Shown in pieces: positions 34,508 to 43,602 of a stretch of 64,000 nt of DNA (positions are counted from its first letter, which is position 1; every line of letters starts with the position of its first letter). The stretch is from SB11 sp965222995 (GTDB lineage: Bacteria; Bacteroidota; Bacteroidia; UBA8524): the NCBI GenBank assembly GCA_965222995.1, contig OZ244977.1:682001-746000 (forward strand), in the 5' to 3' direction. A model generated the notes under the pieces. That model saw only the letters and a list, made by a program, of their open reading frames with translations, did no database searches and was not told the DNA's origin. Position numbers and translations under genes: made by a program.

Positions 34508-35107
34508 ATGAATACTAGTTGCAAGATAAAGCTTGGAAGTGTAAATAACCTTACTGATGCGCGTTTTGGTGCAGCAGCAGGAGCTGAGTGGATTGGCTTT
34601 TGTTTTGATTCAAGTAACCCCTTATATATTTCACCTTTACAGGCTGAAGCCATTATTGGTTGGTTAACAGGACCAAAACCTATAGCAGAGTTTTCTGGAG
34701 GACAAAATTTAAATGAGATTGAAGATATTGTTCGCTTACTTGGTTTTGAGTGGATACAACTAAGTGATACTGATATGCTACATTATTTTGAGGGAAGTGA
34801 TGTGCAAGTAATTTTAGAAGTAGATATGAAACAGGAGGGATGGGAGGAATCTCTTAGAAGCTCGTCAAGTGCGGTAAAATATATTTTGGTAAAGAATTTT
34901 GAAATAGAACAAGTGAAAGAAATTCAATCGCTTAATACTAAAGTTTTGTTTGATGTAGAAGGTTTAAATAAGGAAGAACTTGGCAAACTAAAAGAAACCG
35001 AACTTTGTGGTATAAATATAAGTGGGGGCTTTGAAACAGCCCCCGGTTTAAGAGATTTTGATGAAATGAGTGAAGTATTTGAATTATTTAGTAATATGTA
35101 TAGCTAA
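34508..35107 (+). CDS. TrpF-like (phosphoribosylanthranilate isomerase fold) protein, catalytic residues missing
   Basis: This 199-residue protein begins like TrpF: IKLGSVNNLTDARFGAAAGA then EWIGFCFD aligns with the family's KICG--(T/N)--DA---A--GAD--GF-F. The catalytic cysteine of KICG reads Gly (KLGS). The phosphate-binding GGTG-FDW segment is also absent, although ISGGFETAPGLRDFDEM near the end resembles the last barrel turns. It is therefore unlikely to isomerise phosphoribosylanthranilate. No other trp genes are nearby. It could be a repurposed barrel or a decaying paralogue. It faces the TonB receptor gene convergently. Confidence 0.7.
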   Translation: MNTSCKIKLGSVNNLTDARFGAAAGAEWIGFCFDSSNPLYISPLQAEAIIGWLTGPKPIAEFSGGQNLNEIEDIVRLLGFEWIQLSDTDMLHYFEGSDVQVILEVDMKQEGWEESLRSSSSAVKYILVKNFEIEQVKEIQSLNTKVLFDVEGLNKEELGKLKETELCGINISGGFETAPGLRDFDEMSEVFELFSNMYS

Positions 35108-35108
35108 A

Positions 35109-37397
35109 CTATTTTTTTAGTCTAAATCTTGCTCCCACATATATCATACGCCCTTGTACAGGGCCCCAAACTATTGATGCGTCAAAATTATTTCCAAAAG
35201 GCTGATTTGGATTTACTATCAAGCGTTCTTGACGGAAATCCAGTAAGTTTTCTGCACCGATATATACATCCCACTTTTTACCAAGGGTTTTGGTTATTTG
35301 AGTGTTAATTACAAAAAACGATGGTGATTTATCACCCATTCTAAACTCCTCTGGATTGTTGGCGGTTGTAGGCAAACGTTTTGAGGCAAACCAACTGGCT
35401 GTAACATCAAAAGCCCACTTACTTTTAGTTTTATATTGTCCGTTGATAAATGCACGATGCGGAGACAATAAATATCGCTGCAAACGCCCGCTTTGGTAGT
35501 CTGTTTGCACATCATAATAGCGATAGGCAGCTTTTACATCAAAACGGCGTATGGGGGTATACGTAAGCTGAACTTGTGCGCTATTTGCAAATGACTGCCC
35601 TTGTAGGTTATAAAAAGATGCTTGTTGAGAGCTGTTATCTAAATCAACCACAATCTGATTTTCAAACTGTGTCCTAAATACATCTACTTCAAGGGTTGCA
35701 TAACGGCGTCCAATTTTAACATCTGTAGTTAGGCTTACACCCATATTCCAAGCTACTTCTTGTTGTAAATTATATGCTGGCTCAGTTTGCCATTGGTTGG
35801 GCAATATAAACTGCCTTGATGAGGCAAGTAATTGCATATTTTCAGCAAAAATATTGGCAGTGCGTCTACCTTGCCCTGCTGTTAAATGGATAACAGTACC
35901 ATCTCCGGCATCGTAGCGGGCATGTAAGCGAGGCGTAGCAAAAAAGCCAAATATATTGTGATAATCTCCACGTATACCACCAATAACCATCCAGCTTTCG
36001 CTAACAGTCCATGTGTGCTCGTAAAATACTCCGGGCACATTCTCAACTCTTCCAACACTAGTTGTAATGCCTGGATTTTGTAGCAGAACCTCTTCTCTAT
36101 ATATATCATGTAAAAAACTAACTCCGGTTCTAAATTTATGGTTAGTGCTTCCTATGATTGATTGATATATGAGATTAGCATATACGCTTTGCTCACGGGC
36201 ATTATGTTTATTTGCCCCAAAAAAGGATTGTTGGTTGTGATTTAGGGCACTCCATACAAAACCAATACTTTTATATTTTTTCTTTGGAAATACATAGCCT
36301 GTTTTTCCAAAAGCCTCAAAGCGCTCTGCATATAAATTTACTCCATACACACCATTGGCTAAAGAGTTTAATTGGCTCTCACCGTTAAAGCCCATTTGCC
36401 CCCCAAAACGGCTTTCAACCAATGCCTTAACCCCTATTTGCCCTTCTAATCCTTTGTGAGTATTAAACTTCCAACGGTTTATAATGTTATGCTGGTAGCC
36501 TTGAGGCATATCCATAAAACCATCGTTATTTTGGTCTAGTTTAACGGTTCGGGCACTGCTGTGCATTAACAATGCAGTACTCCATGTTTTATTAAGTTTT
36601 TGAGCTACTACCAAATTTCCTTCATACCTGCCTTGTTGGTTTGCATACACATTGGCAAAAATGCGGTCTTTGCCTTCAGGCTTTCGTAGTTCAGTATTTA
36701 TTTGTCCCGTCATACTCTCGTAGCCGTTTACAACAGTACCTATACCTTTGGTAACTTGTATGCTTTCTACCCAAGTACCGGGTATATGAGATAAACCATG
36801 TATTGAGTTTAAACCCCTTACACCCGGCAGGTTTTCTGTATTTATTTGTGTGTATATACCTGCTAAACCAAGCATTTGTATTTGTTTTGCTCCTGTTACC
36901 GCATCAGTATAGGTTACATCAACCGCCGGATTAGTTTCAAAACTTTCTGATAGGTTGCAGCAAGCAGCTTTAAACAATTCTTTCTCATTCATTATGCTTG
37001 CTTTTATTGGATTAAGTCGGTCTAGTGATATACCTTTTGTTTCTCCAGTTACAATTACTTCCTCTAGTTTTAATTCGGTTTGGTTTTTTAATATTATTCT
37101 AAGGTTATTCATATTTTCATGGGTAACCTCAAGAGTATCAGATACCAACCCTATTGAACTTACTACAAGGTATTTTCTGTTTTGCTCATGTTTAATAGAA
37201 AAGACACCATCTTCGTTGGTTTCAACACCAACATCTGTATTTGCCCAATATACCTTGGCAAAGGGGATAGGGATAAAATCGCCTTTATCATTTTCTTGTA
37301 AAACAACCCCTTTTACCATGTGCTGGGCAAAGGTTGCCGAACTTATTAATGCTGATATGAGCACTAATAAAAAATATCTTTTTTTATAAAATTCCAC
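35109..37397 (-). CDS. TonB-dependent receptor, probably copper or other metal-related
   Basis: This 762-residue outer-membrane protein has a signal peptide (LISALISSATFAQH), a carboxypeptidase-regulatory-like domain (about 25-110), a plug (about 125-235, with FKAACCNLSESFETNPAVDV, TDAVTGAKQIQMLGLAGIYT, SIQVTKGIGTVVNGYESMTG) and a 22-strand-type barrel to the end. The plug's ACCNLSESFETNP and GAKQIQMLGL are typical of a Bacteroidota receptor group that travels with copper or heavy-metal proteins; the substrate is inferred from that association. The start is GTG at 37397. It lies downstream of the HYC/CC/PP-type gene on the same strand, with an inverted repeat between them. Confidence 0.85.
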   Translation of the reverse strand: MEFYKKRYFLLVLISALISSATFAQHMVKGVVLQENDKGDFIPIPFAKVYWANTDVGVETNEDGVFSIKHEQNRKYLVVSSIGLVSDTLEVTHENMNNLRIILKNQTELKLEEVIVTGETKGISLDRLNPIKASIMNEKELFKAACCNLSESFETNPAVDVTYTDAVTGAKQIQMLGLAGIYTQINTENLPGVRGLNSIHGLSHIPGTWVESIQVTKGIGTVVNGYESMTGQINTELRKPEGKDRIFANVYANQQGRYEGNLVVAQKLNKTWSTALLMHSSARTVKLDQNNDGFMDMPQGYQHNIINRWKFNTHKGLEGQIGVKALVESRFGGQMGFNGESQLNSLANGVYGVNLYAERFEAFGKTGYVFPKKKYKSIGFVWSALNHNQQSFFGANKHNAREQSVYANLIYQSIIGSTNHKFRTGVSFLHDIYREEVLLQNPGITTSVGRVENVPGVFYEHTWTVSESWMVIGGIRGDYHNIFGFFATPRLHARYDAGDGTVIHLTAGQGRRTANIFAENMQLLASSRQFILPNQWQTEPAYNLQQEVAWNMGVSLTTDVKIGRRYATLEVDVFRTQFENQIVVDLDNSSQQASFYNLQGQSFANSAQVQLTYTPIRRFDVKAAYRYYDVQTDYQSGRLQRYLLSPHRAFINGQYKTKSKWAFDVTASWFASKRLPTTANNPEEFRMGDKSPSFFVINTQITKTLGKKWDVYIGAENLLDFRQERLIVNPNQPFGNNFDASIVWGPVQGRMIYVGARFRLKK

Positions 37398-37403
37398 TCT
37401 TTT

Positions 37404-37485
37404 CTTAGGTTATAAATAATAATGATAGCGTATCTGAATAGATACAGTTTAATTACGAGTTGTTAACCCGCTATCATAACCTAAG
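37404..37485. repeat. Intercistronic inverted repeat
   Basis: CTTAGGTTAT (37404-37413) plus GATAGCG (37424-37430) pair with CGCTATCATAACCTAAG (37469-37485), leaving a 10-base bulge on the left arm and a loop of 38 bases that itself holds TATCT/AGATA. The structure spans the stop codon of the HYC/CC/PP-type gene and ends just before the receptor start, with no T-run, so it is not a standard terminator. Confidence 0.7.
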
Positions 37486-37863
37486 CGTACTGAAAAGTAA
37501 CCAGCTATGTTGTTGGGATAGTGGTGGACTATTACCACTATATTTTCTAGTATATTTAGAACAAGAAATACAATTAGAGCCGGTTTGACAAACAAGAGAT
37601 GTTACTAGGCTTTTTTCAACCTTTTCAATAGAAAGTTTAGTTGCAGCTGCATGTTCACTATTGCCTTTGGCATAAACCTGTTCATCATCACAGCAACTGT
37701 ATTGCAATAAAGCATCATTGGCACAACAACAATCAGGTTTAGCATCAAGAAGGTTTATATCGGTAATTTCAGAACCACAGTAGTGTAGGTTGAAAGACAT
37801 ACCAATACCTTGTACCGATGAGTACAAAAAGACTAATACTATATTGATTATTCTAATCACCAT
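37474..37863 (-). CDS. HYC_CC_PP-type secreted cysteine-rich protein
   Basis: This 129-residue protein has a hydrophobic N-terminus (IRIINIVLVFLYSSVQGIG) and then the motifs that name a Bacteroidota family: HYCG near residue 28, a cysteine cluster (KPDCCCANDALLQYSCCDDE) and PPLS near the end. Eleven cysteines in so small a protein suggest metal binding. Family members commonly sit beside TonB receptors of the copper/heavy-metal type, exactly as here, where it precedes the receptor gene by 76 bp on the same strand. Its biochemical role is not established to my knowledge. Confidence 0.75.
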   Translation of the reverse strand: MVIRIINIVLVFLYSSVQGIGMSFNLHYCGSEITDINLLDAKPDCCCANDALLQYSCCDDEQVYAKGNSEHAAATKLSIEKVEKSLVTSLVCQTGSNCISCSKYTRKYSGNSPPLSQQHSWLLFSTLRL

Positions 37864-38175
37864 TACAAAAATACAATAATCACACCAAGAAACTCAGAAG
37901 TTTTCGATGGAAAACATTTTTGTGTTGCAACGGTCCAACTTTGCTTTTAGTATGCTGCTTACAGTTTAATAATGTAGCTTCAGTATACATAAATAACACA
38001 TAGTGAAGGGCTAATAATTTTCACTATTAGTATTTAAAGGCTTTAAGAAAAACTGCAATAGAATCAGTTTACAATTTGGTAAATCTATTTTAATGGTTTG
38101 TTGTGCTTTTGATAAAATGCACATGACTTTTTCTTTACAATCGAAAGGCAACTTTGCGTCAAACATTATAAGAAA
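37864..38175. other. Divergent intergenic region, 312 bp, no gene seen
   Basis: This gap separates the divergent HYC/receptor operon and the PhoX-like gene and must hold both promoters. It is AT-rich. Close to the right edge CAACTTTG (about 38148-38155) is one base from TAnnTTTG, about 20 bases before the PhoX-like ATG. I find no tRNA, hairpin terminator or credible small ORF. Confidence 0.5.
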
Positions 38176-40065
38176 ATGAAAAAGATTTACTTGTTGCTTG
38201 TGTTTGCTTTAGCAACTGTTGTTGCTGCACAAGCCCAGTTTAAATTTCCTGTTGAGGCAAATTTAAATTACTCAAACACCACTGTAGTTATGCCTAAATC
38301 TCCACTTAAAACGCAAGTTATATTTGTTGGAGGGGTAGATTCAGTTCAAACCGTTGGCAGTAACGGTCAACCTAATGGTTTTGCTATTGCAAAAGAATGG
38401 CATGATTTCATTGGTTTCACTCCTGATACTGTTTCCGGTAGTCAAGATTTAGGTTGGTTAACTGTGAACCACGAAATGATTTGGAAAGACGATAAAATTG
38501 GCGATGGTGGAGGAAACACCGCTTTTAAAGTACGTCGTAATGCTAATGGTACTATATCAGTAGTAAACCAAACTTTAGCCGATGGACGTAAGGGGAAATA
38601 CTTTGCAGTTGACTTTGTAAATACAGTTGGTGAAACCGGTATGAATTGCGCCGGTATTTCAGCTCCTTCGGGTCGTATTTGGACTGCTGAAGAATGGTTC
38701 CGTACCAGTAACAGGTCTATATATAGAGGTAACAATAGACCTTTTACCAGTACACAAGATGGTGATGGTGTAAGAGATACTGCTGACTGGACTATCTCAA
38801 CTACTATCCCGGGAGATTTCAACGGAAAAACTATTAAGAAGTTTGAAAACTTTAACTACATGGTTGAGATTGACCCACGCACAGCTAAAGCTATCCGCAA
38901 ACAATACAACTGGGGGCGTGCCGGTTGGGAAGGTGGCGCAATTACTGCCGATGACAAAACTGTATATTTAGGTGTTGATGCTTCTCCAGCTCCTTGGATT
39001 AAGTTTGAAGCTGCACAAGCAGGAAACTTTAACGAAGGTAAATTATACGCTTGGAAAGCTGACGGTACTTGGGTAGAATTATCAAACAGTTCTATTGAAG
39101 ATGCAATGGGGATGGTTCAAGAAGCATACTCAAAAGGTGCTGCATTGTTTAATCGTAACGAATGGGTAGCCATTAACCCATCAAACGGTAAGGTATACTG
39201 GACTGAAACAGGTCGTGATGGTTTCAACTGGTCGTCTGTATTAAATGGCACTAACGCCACTTTAAGTCCTCACTGGGCAAAAGCATACAAAACTCGTTTC
39301 CCAGCTTTCACTGGTTCTGATCAAGCAGCATTAGACTCAGTTGCTGCCGGTAAATTCAATGACTACTATGGTCGTGTATTAGTTTACGATCCTGCAACTT
39401 CAAAAGTTGATATCGCTATAGAGGGTGGTCCTTTCTTACCTTCTTCTCCAAGTGTATCTTCTTACCCCGCTAAACACCTTTCTAACCCTGATGGTCTTAA
39501 CTTCTTAAAAGTTAATGGACGTACTTTCATGATTATTATGGAAGACTTAAATGGACGTAGCTGGGGTCGTATGCCGGCTGAATATCCTACAAGTGCGACA
39601 ACAGTTTGTGAAATGTTTTTATTAGATATGAGCATTTCTAACCCAACTTTTAATGATTTGGTACGTATTGCTGCTACTCCACACGGTGCAGAAATTACTG
39701 GTGGTATTGCTACACCTGATGGTAAAACAATATTTGTAAACTCTCAACACCCTAACCCAACTAATCCATTTCCATACAACCACTCTATGACATTAGCCAT
39801 TACCGGATGGGACGAAGCAGTAACTAAGCTAGTAGGTTTACAAGATTTCAATGCTAAGAACTCAGATGTATTTAGTGTGTACCCTAACCCTGTTTCTCGT
39901 GAGTTACACTTGAACAAAGTTTCTGATATTGCTATTTATGATATGAGCGGTAAGCGTTTAAAAGTACTTCGTAATGTTGAAATAGTTGATGTTACTGATT
40001 TAACAGCAGGTACTTATATTATTATGAACCAAAAAGGCGAAACTCAAAAACTTGTTGTTGAGTAG
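38176..40065 (+). CDS. PhoX-like (DUF839) phosphatase family protein with T9SS type A sorting domain
   Basis: This 629-residue protein has a signal peptide (LVFALATVVAAQAQ), then the DUF839/PhoX beta-propeller: WLTVNHEM, NCAGISAPSGRIWTAEEW, GWEGGAITADDKTVYLG, KLYAWKADGTWVEL, and PHGAEITGGIATPDGKTIFV followed by NSQHP. A type A T9SS tail starts near residue 560 (FSVYPNPVSRELHLN, IAIYDMSGKRLKVL, TAGTYIIMNQKGETQKLVV). PhoX proteins are Ca/Fe-dependent alkaline phosphatases, but many T9SS members of this group are uncharacterised. The tail predicts surface display rather than the Tat-exported periplasmic form. Confidence 0.87.
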   Translation: MKKIYLLLVFALATVVAAQAQFKFPVEANLNYSNTTVVMPKSPLKTQVIFVGGVDSVQTVGSNGQPNGFAIAKEWHDFIGFTPDTVSGSQDLGWLTVNHEMIWKDDKIGDGGGNTAFKVRRNANGTISVVNQTLADGRKGKYFAVDFVNTVGETGMNCAGISAPSGRIWTAEEWFRTSNRSIYRGNNRPFTSTQDGDGVRDTADWTISTTIPGDFNGKTIKKFENFNYMVEIDPRTAKAIRKQYNWGRAGWEGGAITADDKTVYLGVDASPAPWIKFEAAQAGNFNEGKLYAWKADGTWVELSNSSIEDAMGMVQEAYSKGAALFNRNEWVAINPSNGKVYWTETGRDGFNWSSVLNGTNATLSPHWAKAYKTRFPAFTGSDQAALDSVAAGKFNDYYGRVLVYDPATSKVDIAIEGGPFLPSSPSVSSYPAKHLSNPDGLNFLKVNGRTFMIIMEDLNGRSWGRMPAEYPTSATTVCEMFLLDMSISNPTFNDLVRIAATPHGAEITGGIATPDGKTIFVNSQHPNPTNPFPYNHSMTLAITGWDEAVTKLVGLQDFNAKNSDVFSVYPNPVSRELHLNKVSDIAIYDMSGKRLKVLRNVEIVDVTDLTAGTYIIMNQKGETQKLVVE

Positions 40066-40087
40066 TAACTGAATAACAATACTAGTA

Positions 40088-40122
40088 AGAACCCGAGAGA
40101 GCGTCTCGGGTTTCTCTATTTT
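40088..40122 (+). terminator. Intrinsic terminator after the PhoX-like gene
   Basis: Stem AACCCGAGA / TCTCGGGTT (40090-40098 with 40104-40112), loop GAGCG, followed by a T-rich stretch. Confidence 0.85.
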
Positions 40123-40149
40123 TATACTACAACCAATGTTTTCAAAAGC

Positions 40150-42093
40150 ATGAAGTTTTTATCTCCAAAAAAAACAATACAAATACTATCCATTATTGGT
40201 ATCACTTTTCTTGCTTGGTCATTTAGTTATAATGCTGAACTAACAGCCTTGGAGGCTATGACAATATACCATAAGGAGAATTTAAACAGATTTGAGAATC
40301 AATTAGCCAAACTAAACAATGCTGTAGCCTTATTTAAAGAAAATAAAAAGACGGTGGATGAGGTGAAAACCGAGTTCATTAAAGCAAGAGCAGACTATAA
40401 ACAAACAGAGTTCTTACTGGAGTATTTTGGAGGGCAAGCTGTTAAAGACCATATTAATGGTGCTCCATTGCCAAAAATAGAAAGAAACAGCCCTGATATG
40501 CTTGTATTAGAACCCCATGGGTTGCAAGTAATAGAAGAGATACTTTTTGCTGATGATGGGGTTGATAATAAAGAAGAGTTATTTTCAGAAACCCAAAGAA
40601 TACTTAGAAAGTACAGAGAAATTAATGCCTTTCAACAAAAGCAGATTATAACCGAAAGAAACCTTTTTGAAGCTGCACGTTTAGAATTGATAAGAATTGT
40701 GGCCCTTGGTATCACAGGTTTTGATACACCGGGTAGCGGTAATGCACTTGAAGATGCAAAAAACGCTCTTCGCCCTTTATTAAAATTAGAAGAGGTTTAC
40801 CATAAGCAAATTGATGCTGAAATAGCATCTCAACTAGAAACAAAATTACAAGGTGCAGAAGAGTATTTATTAGCAAATAAAGACTTTGATAGTTTTGATA
40901 GATTCTACTTTATAAAAGAATATATAAACCCTGCCTTTAAATTGTTTAATGATGCCCATTTACAACTGGGTATAGAAACAATTTATGAAGTAAGGAAAGA
41001 TATGTACCCATTGAATTACTTGGCGGATAATATTTTTGCCAATGATTTTTTAAACCCTCATTACTTCTCTATATCCGGAGACAAAGAACACCAGCCGGAG
41101 AAAGTAAAATTGGGTAAAATACTTTTTTTCGACCCTGTTTTATCTTCAAACAACAAACGCAGTTGTGCATCGTGTCATAATCCAGAAAAAGCTTTTACCG
41201 ATGGGCAAGCCCGCAGTTTAGCTATGGATTTTGAAGGAACTGTATTGCGTAATGCACCTACATTGATAAACAGTGTATTTGCAGAGCGTTATTTTTATGA
41301 TTTACGAACTGAAAAAATAGAAAACCAATTTGGGCATGTGGTTACCTCAAAGCTTGAGTTTAATACTACATACCCTGAAATTGTTACTAAACTTTTAAAG
41401 AGTAAAGAGTATCAAAAGCTATTTGCTAACGCTTTTCAAAAATATGGTGGTCAAATTAGCAAACAAACTGTAACGGAGGCATTAGGGGCATACTTAAAGA
41501 CACTCACGGGCTTTAACTCAAAGTTCGACAAAAATATTAGAGGCGAGGAAAAAACGCTTACCTCACAAGAGATAAAAGGGTTTAATCTTTTCATGGGGAA
41601 AGCAGTTTGTGCTACCTGTCATTTCCCGCCAACATTTGCGGGTTTAGTTCCCCCTTACTATGGTGAAAATGAAAGTGAGGTATTAGGGGTTCCCGCTACA
41701 ACAGATACAGTTAATGCAATAGTAGACCCCGATTTAGGGAGATTGGGAGGGCGAATGCTTGAGAAAGTAGAGTTTAACACTCACGCATTTAAAACAGTAA
41801 CAGTAAGAAATATTGAGCTTACGGCTCCTTACATGCATAATGGAGTATATAAAACATTGGAAGAAGTGGTAGACTTTTATAATAAAGGAGGTGGACAAGG
41901 GATAGGTATAAACCTAGAAAACCAAACACTTCCTTTTGATAATTTAAGCCTTACTGATGAAGAGCAACAAGATATAATAGCCTTTATGCGAACTTTAACC
42001 GACACAGTAGGTTTAACCTCAAAACCTTTGCAACTTCCACAGTTTGAGAACGACCCCGAATGGAACGGAAGGGAAATAGGAGGGGAGTATTAA
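40150..42093 (+). CDS. Imelysin-like domain fused to a di-haem cytochrome c peroxidase
   Basis: This 647-residue protein has an N-terminal membrane or signal segment, then about 260 helical residues with EPHGLQVIEEILFADD. That motif resembles the GxHxxE signature of imelysin/EfeO-type (M75) domains. The C-terminal part (about 290-647) is a MauG/CcpA-type di-haem peroxidase: haem sites CASCH at 339-343 and CATCH at 487-491, GKILFFDPVLSSNNKRS, VLRNAPTLINSVF and RNIELTAPYMHNGVYKTLEE. It should work in the periplasm using small c-type cytochromes. The imelysin reading is inferred from the motif and helix content only. Confidence 0.8.
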   Translation: MKFLSPKKTIQILSIIGITFLAWSFSYNAELTALEAMTIYHKENLNRFENQLAKLNNAVALFKENKKTVDEVKTEFIKARADYKQTEFLLEYFGGQAVKDHINGAPLPKIERNSPDMLVLEPHGLQVIEEILFADDGVDNKEELFSETQRILRKYREINAFQQKQIITERNLFEAARLELIRIVALGITGFDTPGSGNALEDAKNALRPLLKLEEVYHKQIDAEIASQLETKLQGAEEYLLANKDFDSFDRFYFIKEYINPAFKLFNDAHLQLGIETIYEVRKDMYPLNYLADNIFANDFLNPHYFSISGDKEHQPEKVKLGKILFFDPVLSSNNKRSCASCHNPEKAFTDGQARSLAMDFEGTVLRNAPTLINSVFAERYFYDLRTEKIENQFGHVVTSKLEFNTTYPEIVTKLLKSKEYQKLFANAFQKYGGQISKQTVTEALGAYLKTLTGFNSKFDKNIRGEEKTLTSQEIKGFNLFMGKAVCATCHFPPTFAGLVPPYYGENESEVLGVPATTDTVNAIVDPDLGRLGGRMLEKVEFNTHAFKTVTVRNIELTAPYMHNGVYKTLEEVVDFYNKGGGQGIGINLENQTLPFDNLSLTDEEQQDIIAFMRTLTDTVGLTSKPLQLPQFENDPEWNGREIGGEY

Positions 42094-42242
42094 TGGTATG
42101 ATGTTCAGATTTAGGTTTTATGTTTCAAGTTGATGTCAAAATAAAAATCTGCTAAGGTATATGCTAGAAAATAATAACGTATTAAGAGAGTGAATTGCTT
42201 TGGCTTTTAATTTGCGTTACTTTCGTATAAAAAGCGTTATTT

Positions 42243-43052
42243 ATGAAAAAACTTCTTGTAGTAGGTTTTGCAACAATTTCATTACTATTTTTAAGTAACT
42301 GCAGTAGTAATCCTGATGATAATAGTATTAATATATTTTCTATTGAAGATGATATTGCATTAGGACAGCAAGTAAAAGCAGAAATTGCCGCTAACCCTTC
42401 AGAATATCCGTTGTTAAGCGAAACCCAATACCCTGAAGCCCACACCTATTTAAGAGGTATAGTAAGTAAAATTTTGGCTGCTGACAAAGTATTTTATAAA
42501 GACAAGTTTGCTTGGGAGACATATATTATTCAAGATGATGAAGTAATTAATGCTTTTTGTGTACCCGGTGGTTATATGTATGTATATACAGGTTTAATAA
42601 AATATTTGGATAGTGAAGACGAATTAGCAGGTGTTATGGGGCATGAAATGGCTCATGCTGACCGTAGACATAGTACCGACCAAATGACTAAGCAATATGG
42701 TATTGAGCTAATGCTGGGCATTGTTCTAGGAAACAATCAAGGTACACTATCAACCATAGCAAGTAACATGCTATTGTTAAAATATGGTAGAGATGCTGAA
42801 CGTGAAGCCGACCAATATGGGGTAACCTATTTATGTCCAACAGACTATAAAGCAGACGGTTTTGCTAACTTTTTTGATAAACTGGCTGCCGATGGGCAAA
42901 ACAACAGTAAAATAGATGCATTTTTTAGCACGCATCCTAGTCCTGATGAGCGTGTAAAAAATATAAGAGATGAAAAAATTACTTTAGGTTGTAGTGGTTC
43001 TCAAACTTCCGATTCAGAATACGCCAACTTCAAAAACAATTTAATTCCATAA
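42243..43052 (+). CDS. M48-family metalloprotease lipoprotein
   Basis: This 269-residue protein has a lipoprotein signal with lipobox LFLSNCSSN (Cys20). The zinc site HEMAH is at residues 134-138, the third ligand lies in GRDAEREADQYG, and FFSTHPSPDERVKNI gives the THP motif of the M48C/BepA-LoiP group. Such enzymes degrade misfolded outer-membrane proteins in the periplasm. It stands alone, 149 bp after the peroxidase gene, and ends before a strong terminator. Confidence 0.93.
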   Translation: MKKLLVVGFATISLLFLSNCSSNPDDNSINIFSIEDDIALGQQVKAEIAANPSEYPLLSETQYPEAHTYLRGIVSKILAADKVFYKDKFAWETYIIQDDEVINAFCVPGGYMYVYTGLIKYLDSEDELAGVMGHEMAHADRRHSTDQMTKQYGIELMLGIVLGNNQGTLSTIASNMLLLKYGRDAEREADQYGVTYLCPTDYKADGFANFFDKLAADGQNNSKIDAFFSTHPSPDERVKNIRDEKITLGCSGSQTSDSEYANFKNNLIP

Positions 43053-43072
43053 ATTAGTAATAAGTAAAAGTA

Positions 43073-43101
43073 TTAAAAGCCACCTTTTGGTGGCTTTTTT
43101 T
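43073..43101 (+). terminator. Intrinsic terminator after the M48 gene
   Basis: Stem AAAAGCCACC / GGTGGCTTTT (43075-43084 with 43089-43098), TTTT loop, T-run after. Confidence 0.9.
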
Positions 43102-43198
43102 ATGCAGTAACAAACAGGATAAAAGCAAAATACTAAACAATAGTTATCTATCTTCATCTAAATCAATATATTTGATAAAAACTATCAAATAAACTATC

Positions 43199-43591
43199 AT
43201 GGATAAATTTTTAAAATATCTATTAATCGGCATTGCCATTATTGTACTGGTAAACTTAGTTATAAACCTTTTTAACAGTGGTGGGAACACTAAATTGAAG
43301 CAGGCAATTACCGACATAAATAAGAGCCAGCAAAAACTAGATTCATCTCTTGCACAAATAAATTATACCCGAAGTAAAATAGACTCAATAAGAAATGATA
43401 TAACTGTTTTTAAAAGTTATATAAAAGATATACAGAACAGGGTTGAAATATTGGATTTGGAAAACAGAAGCAGTATGAGAAATTACAGAAAGTATAAAGA
43501 TAGTTTACAAAACCGCTTAGACGATTTATACCACACAGTTGATACTACTGCTGATGATTTACCTGATTTTGTTGTAACAGATTTAAAGTAA
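43199..43591 (+). CDS. Small membrane-anchored coiled-coil protein, unknown
   Basis: This 130-residue protein has one N-terminal transmembrane segment (YLLIGIAIIVLVNLVINLF) followed by a long predicted coiled coil (about 32-115: KQAITDINKSQQKLDSSLAQ, KIDSIRNDITVFKSYIKDIQ, YRKYKDSLQNRLDDLYHT). No family is recognised. It precedes another envelope coiled-coil gene by 11 bp, so the two are likely co-expressed and may interact. Confidence 0.7.
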   Translation: MDKFLKYLLIGIAIIVLVNLVINLFNSGGNTKLKQAITDINKSQQKLDSSLAQINYTRSKIDSIRNDITVFKSYIKDIQNRVEILDLENRSSMRNYRKYKDSLQNRLDDLYHTVDTTADDLPDFVVTDLK

Positions 43592-43602
43592 AAAATAATA
43601 AC

